Shown here: positions 60,935 through 64,000 of the stretch, piece by piece
How positions within the stretch are numbered: the first letter of the stretch is position 1
How the letters are laid out: each line of letters starts with the position of its first letter
Notes under the pieces: generated by a model
The model's input: the letters and a program-made list of their open reading frames with translations, nothing else
Database searches by the model: none
Told to the model about the DNA's origin: nothing
DNA from: Phytohabitans sp036906915
GTDB taxonomy: Bacteria > Actinomycetota > Actinomycetes > Mycobacteriales > Micromonosporaceae
Assembly (NCBI RefSeq): GCF_036906915.1
Contig: NZ_JBAKHX010000039.1
Span: 1-64,000 of the forward strand
Length of the DNA stretch: 64,000 nt
Direction of reading: 5' to 3'
Program-made: the position numbers and the translations under genes

Positions 60935-62009
60935 AGTCGTCGAGGCGGTCGGCGATGAGCTGGTGGTCGTGCAGGGACGGGTGCCAGTGGCAGCCGAGGT
61001 GGTCGAGGCCGGTGTCCTCGTAGTACCAGTAGCGGACCCGGTCGTCGCCCTGCGCGTTGCGGTCGGTGACCACCTGCTGCGCGGCGTCCGCGAACGCGGT
61101 GGTGTTCCACAGGTACGTCGAGCTCACCACGATGATGGTGTGCCGGCCGTACCGTGTGCGGAGCTTGTCCAGGAAGCCCTGGTACGCGGTGCGGTAGGCG
61201 GCGACCAGGCTTTCCGGCGTCCACGCCTCGCCCGGGTTGACGGCGGTGGAGAAGTCGTTGAGACCCAGCCCCACGACCACGAGCTGCGGCCGCCATGTGC
61301 GCGGCTTGTTCCAGACGTCGCCGTCGACGCTCAGCAGTGCCCGGTCGTAGTACGTGCGGTAGTCGGTGCCGGGCGTGTGGCCGTTGTAGTTGCGCACCAT
61401 GCCGAGGCCCGAGAACGCGTTGATCTGATAGTCGGCGCCCAGGCGCTGGGCGGTGATCGCGCCGAAGCTGAGGTTGGCGTTGGTGGTGCGGGCGACCTCG
61501 TCGCCTGTGCACTCGCGGGTCGTCGACATATTGCCGTAGCCGACCGTGTTGGAGTCGCCGATGAACTCGATCTGCCTGCCGCGCGCCGCCGGCTTGCCGA
61601 GGATCGCGCCGCCGGGCGCGGCGACGAAGCCGCCGAACTCGCTGACCATCCACTGGCTCTCGGTGCGCTTGACGAGCCGGACCGTGTGGACACCCCGCCG
61701 CAGCCCGGTGACCCAGTGCGTGATCTGGCCGGGCTTCACGAGCGTGTCGACGGTCGCGCCGTCGATCTGCACCTCGTAGTCGTTGTCGGTGTCGTTCAGC
61801 ACGACGCCGACCCCGGTGCCGCGGAAGCGGCCCTCGAAGTAGACGCCGGGCCAGCTGTACTGGACGGCGCCGCCGTTGACCTCGACGCGACCGGCGGTGT
61901 GGGCCCGCCCGAGAACGTGGGGCGTGCCGGCCTGCGCTGGCGGCGCTGCCGCCACCACGAGCCCGACCGTGAGCGTGGCGGCCGCGAGGACGGCGGTGAA
62001 GCGCTTCAT
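60906..62009 (-). CDS. Secreted CE2-type carbohydrate esterase (SGNH hydrolase)
   Basis: Extracellular deacetylase of 367 residues. The signal peptide is KRFTAVLAAATLTVGLVVAA. A jelly-roll domain (VQYSWPGVYFEGRFRGTGVG) precedes the SGNH domain: catalytic Ser in IEFIGDSNTVGYG, Asn/Gly in VVGLGLNDFS, and the late Asp/His pair in DHLGCHWHPSLHDH. This two-domain layout is family CE2, which removes acetyl groups from xylan or glucomannan. AGGAGA precedes the ATG. CelR/CebR-like boxes lie 32 and 80 bp upstream, so plant-polysaccharide oligosaccharides probably induce it. Confidence 0.88.
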   Translation of the reverse strand: MKRFTAVLAAATLTVGLVVAAAPPAQAGTPHVLGRAHTAGRVEVNGGAVQYSWPGVYFEGRFRGTGVGVVLNDTDNDYEVQIDGATVDTLVKPGQITHWVTGLRRGVHTVRLVKRTESQWMVSEFGGFVAAPGGAILGKPAARGRQIEFIGDSNTVGYGNMSTTRECTGDEVARTTNANLSFGAITAQRLGADYQINAFSGLGMVRNYNGHTPGTDYRTYYDRALLSVDGDVWNKPRTWRPQLVVVGLGLNDFSTAVNPGEAWTPESLVAAYRTAYQGFLDKLRTRYGRHTIIVVSSTYLWNTTAFADAAQQVVTDRNAQGDDRVRYWYYEDTGLDHLGCHWHPSLHDHQLIADRLDDFIGTLPLRW

Positions 62010-62040
62010 TCGATCTCCTGGATATCGAAGGCAACAGATC

Positions 62041-62102
62041 TGGAAGCGCTCCCACTTCATCGCTCCGAGAGGCGGTTGTCAAGAGCGTCTAGAGCGCTCC
62101 CC
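62041..62102. promoter_or_regulatory. CelR/CebR-like operator boxes
   Basis: TGGAAGCGCTCCCA at 62041-62054 matches 13 of 14 bases of the TGGGAGCGCTCCCA box of cellulose-utilisation repressors. A second, weaker copy (CTAGAGCGCTCCCC, 10 of 14) is at 62089-62102. Both lie upstream of the CE2 gene. Confidence 0.65.
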
Positions 62103-62111
62103 GCCAGACAT

Positions 62112-62188
62112 CGATCAAGGAGGATCGCATCGATCAAGGGCGAATGCGGGCGGAAAGAGATCAAAGCACGTGCATCTGTCCTTGATCG
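62112..62188. repeat. Dispersed 78-bp palindromic element, copy k (tail left), most diverged
   Basis: Half-site GATCAAGGAGGATCG, then an arm with several changes (GCGAATGCGGGCGG), and the right arm with GTGCATCTGTCC. It lies between the divergent CE2 and patatin genes, so here it is in a promoter region rather than at gene ends. Confidence 0.8.
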
Positions 62189-62227
62189 ACGGGCGAAAGC
62201 GGAACGGGGCCAACGTAAGGTGGCGGC

Positions 62228-63169
62228 GTGAGGGCGCTCGTGCTTGGTGGGGGCGGGGTTACCGGCGTCGCGTGGGAGCTCGGGGTGCTCGCCGGGCTCG
62301 CCGACGCCGGCGTCGACCTGCTCGACGCCGACGTGTTCGTCGGCACCTCGGCGGGTTCGGTAGTGGCGGCGCAGGTCACGTCCGGCGTGCCGCTGGAAGA
62401 GCTGTACTCGCGCCAGCTTGGCGGACCTGGCGCGGAGATCGCCGCCCGGATCGGCCTCCGCACGCTTGTCGCGGGCGGGTTCGCCATGCTCGGCGCCCGG
62501 GACGAGCTGGCCTTTCGACGGCGGCTGGGTCGGATGGCACTGGCCGCGCCCACCGGACCGGCGGCCGAGCGGATCGCGGTGATCGCGAGCCGCCTGCCCG
62601 CGCACACCTGGCCCGACCGGCGGCTGCTGGTCACGGCGGTCGACGCCGACACCGGCGAGTTCGTGGTGTTCGACCGCGACGGGGGAGTGAGCCTGGTCGA
62701 GGCGGTCGCGGCAAGCTGCGCGGTGCCTGGCGTGTGGGCTCCGGTACCCATTGGCGAGCGCCGATTCATCGACGGCGGGATGCGGTCGGCGGCGAACGCC
62801 GACGTTGTCACGGATGCTGTGCTGGCTGGCGCTCTCTACGTTCGCGCGGACCCCGAGGCATCGAAGGCGCCGCCTTCCCACGCGCCGCCCGGCGCGTCGC
62901 TCAGTCCAGGCGGCGCCGGTCCCGGATTCGACCAGGTCGTGGTGATCGCGCCGATCGCGCGCGGCGGCGGCCGGATCGCGCGCCTGTCCGACCAGGTGGC
63001 GGCGTTGCGCCGCACCGCGCGGGTCGCCGTGGTCACGCCGGATCGGGCCGCGCGCCGGGCGATCGGCCGCAACGTGCTCGACCCGGCGCGGCGGGCGCCA
63101 GCCGCACGTGCGGGGCGGGTGCAGGCGATCGCGGCCGCGGAGCAGATAGCGCGGGTCTGGACGCCTTGA
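62228..63169 (+). CDS. Patatin-like phospholipase
   Basis: A 313-residue acyl hydrolase with the patatin fold. The oxyanion loop is LVLGGGGVTGVAWE, the nucleophile Ser is in VGTSAGSV, and the dyad Asp is in FIDGGM. It would cleave acyl esters of lipids; the native substrate is unknown. The GTG start has TAAGGT six bases upstream, giving a leaderless message. Residues after 215 are Pro/Gly-rich before a final helix. Confidence 0.9.
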   Translation: MRALVLGGGGVTGVAWELGVLAGLADAGVDLLDADVFVGTSAGSVVAAQVTSGVPLEELYSRQLGGPGAEIAARIGLRTLVAGGFAMLGARDELAFRRRLGRMALAAPTGPAAERIAVIASRLPAHTWPDRRLLVTAVDADTGEFVVFDRDGGVSLVEAVAASCAVPGVWAPVPIGERRFIDGGMRSAANADVVTDAVLAGALYVRADPEASKAPPSHAPPGASLSPGGAGPGFDQVVVIAPIARGGGRIARLSDQVAALRRTARVAVVTPDRAARRAIGRNVLDPARRAPAARAGRVQAIAAAEQIARVWTP

Positions 63170-63242
63170 CAGGCGCCTGAGACATCCATAGCCTTCGCGT
63201 AATTGTATCGTTTCATCCTCGCGAATGCTGAGGAGCTTGGGC

Positions 63243-64000
63243 ATGAATCCTCGCGCCATACTGACCATTTCCGCTCTTATCGCATTAGTCCTCGGCCTTC
63301 CCGGCGCGGCCGCCGCCGCGCCGTCGGGCGGACGCCACCATCCCGTGCAGCTCGAAGAACTCGACCGCGGCCTGGTCGCCGCGGCCACCACAGAGGGCGT
63401 CTTTCTCAGCTGGCGGCTGCTCGGCTCCGAGGTCACCGGCCACACCGCGACCGGCATGGCCGGACCCGCGTTCAACGTGTACCGGAACGGAAAGCGCATA
63501 GCGACCGTCACCGACAGCACGAACTACGTCGACCGCGCGGCCGAGCCCGGCGCGCGCTACCGGGTCGCGCCAGTCGTGAAGGGGCGTGAGGGTGACCGCA
63601 GCGCGGCCGTCACGGCCTGGGCCAACGGCTACTACGACCTGCCGCTTCGCAAGCCTGCCGACGGGGTCACCCCGGCCGGCGAGGCGTACACGTACGCGGC
63701 CAACGACATCAGCGTCGGCGACGTCGACGGCGACGGGCAGTACGAGTACGTGGTCAAGTGGGACCCCTCGAACTCCAAGGACGTGTCGCAGGTCGGGTAC
63801 ACCGGCAACGTCTACATCGACACGTACCGGCTCGACGGCACGCTTCTCAACCGTATCGACCTCGGCGTCAACGTCCGGGCCGGCGCGCACTACGTGCAGT
63901 TCCTCGTGTACGACTTCGACGGCGACGGCCGCTCCGAGATGATGTTCAAGACCGCGCCCGGCACCAAGGTCATCCGGTACAACCGGGCCGGCAACGTGGT
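63243..64000 (+). CDS. Rhamnogalacturonan endolyase, PL11 type (partial, runs off the window)
   Basis: Secreted pectin lyase that cuts the rhamnogalacturonan I backbone, by family. The first 252 codons are present. A signal peptide (ILTISALIALVLGLPGAAAA) is followed by LEELDRGLVAAATTEGVFLS, a typical PL11 N-terminal beta domain, then calcium-site-like ANDISVGDVDGDGQYEYVVK and YDFDGDGRSEMMFKTAPG. GAGGAG lies seven bases before the ATG. A LacI-type half sequence (GAAACGATACAATT on the minus strand, near 63200) precedes it. It belongs with the CE2 esterase and importer genes as a plant-polysaccharide set. Confidence 0.9.
   Translation, partial: MNPRAILTISALIALVLGLPGAAAAAPSGGRHHPVQLEELDRGLVAAATTEGVFLSWRLLGSEVTGHTATGMAGPAFNVYRNGKRIATVTDSTNYVDRAAEPGARYRVAPVVKGREGDRSAAVTAWANGYYDLPLRKPADGVTPAGEAYTYAANDISVGDVDGDGQYEYVVKWDPSNSKDVSQVGYTGNVYIDTYRLDGTLLNRIDLGVNVRAGAHYVQFLVYDFDGDGRSEMMFKTAPGTKVIRYNRAGNV

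Noticed and set aside
60935..62231. A rightward frame continuing from the GT4 fragment to 62231
   Set aside because: It is the complement of the CE2 esterase gene and shows no domain; only the GT4 portion is real.

Overview
The window reads as a high-GC actinobacterial chromosome segment, most likely from a filamentous Micromonosporaceae-type organism. This rests on codon use with G/C in third positions, GTG starts, many leaderless promoters, DUF574 methyltransferase, a CvnA-like kinase, PimB, OtsA, a PPi-type phosphofructokinase, and a Gly-Cys-Val tRNA run. Family placement is inference; no rRNA or other decisive marker is present.

Layout. 1-9.9 kb: tail of an unknown gene, then a leftward run of short Rel/SpoT homologue, Nudix hydrolase and sugar nucleotidyltransferase, an exonuclease/GIY-YIG fusion, an NYN-domain protein, an M48 protease and PimB. 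10-22.5 kb: ABC exporter, DUF574 methyltransferase coupled to a GGDEF/EAL protein, thioredoxin-like/DUF4395 pair, NarL-type two-component system behind an acyl-CoA ligase, and an SRPBCC/small Cys protein/ROK glucokinase/EEP-hydrolase group. 23-34 kb: flavin monooxygenase and an alpha/beta hydrolase joined by a 4x56-bp tandem repeat, OtsA, acyltransferase, and a large cyclase/ATPase/TPR regulator. 34-44.7 kb: Crp-type regulator, a C-rich double hairpin, exoribonuclease, PPi-type PFK, ProC, chitinase, and a divergent EF-Tu preceded by a leader ORF. 44.7-53.4 kb: TetR, TAXI-TRAP transporter, orphan CvnA-like kinase, CapA protein, tRNA-Gly/Cys/Val, and a decayed ECF sigma/membrane-protein pair. 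53.4-64 kb: a carbohydrate-use block with a sugar ABC importer and GH35-type beta-galactosidase, a broken GT4 gene, a CE2 esterase under CelR/CebR-like boxes, a patatin, and the start of a rhamnogalacturonan lyase.

The most unusual content is non-coding. (1) Eleven copies of a roughly 78-bp palindromic element are scattered through intergenic DNA. Each has a long hairpin core, an extra half-site on one side (its tail), and usually a low-complexity GC-rich minisatellite on the opposite side. In four cases the next copy to the right is inverted with tails facing inward, and one such pair brackets a single glyoxalase gene. (2) Two unrelated tandem repeats (4x56 bp and 2x125 bp) sit exactly at stop/start junctions. 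In each, every unit is a mini-ORF whose TGA overlaps the ATG of the next unit or gene, so an ATGA relay is kept across the repeat. A collapsed relative (MRHPA) sits between the M48 and pimB genes, and a degenerate relative lies beside the exonuclease start.

The catabolic genes at the right end (importer, beta-galactosidase, esterase, lyase), with the chitinase, point to a soil or plant-associated polysaccharide degrader. Several genes are visibly broken (sigma factor, amber-interrupted membrane protein, GT4), and these cluster near the repeats or short tandem duplications, suggesting the repeats mark recombinogenic sites. All functional calls are from reading motifs by eye; no database search was run.
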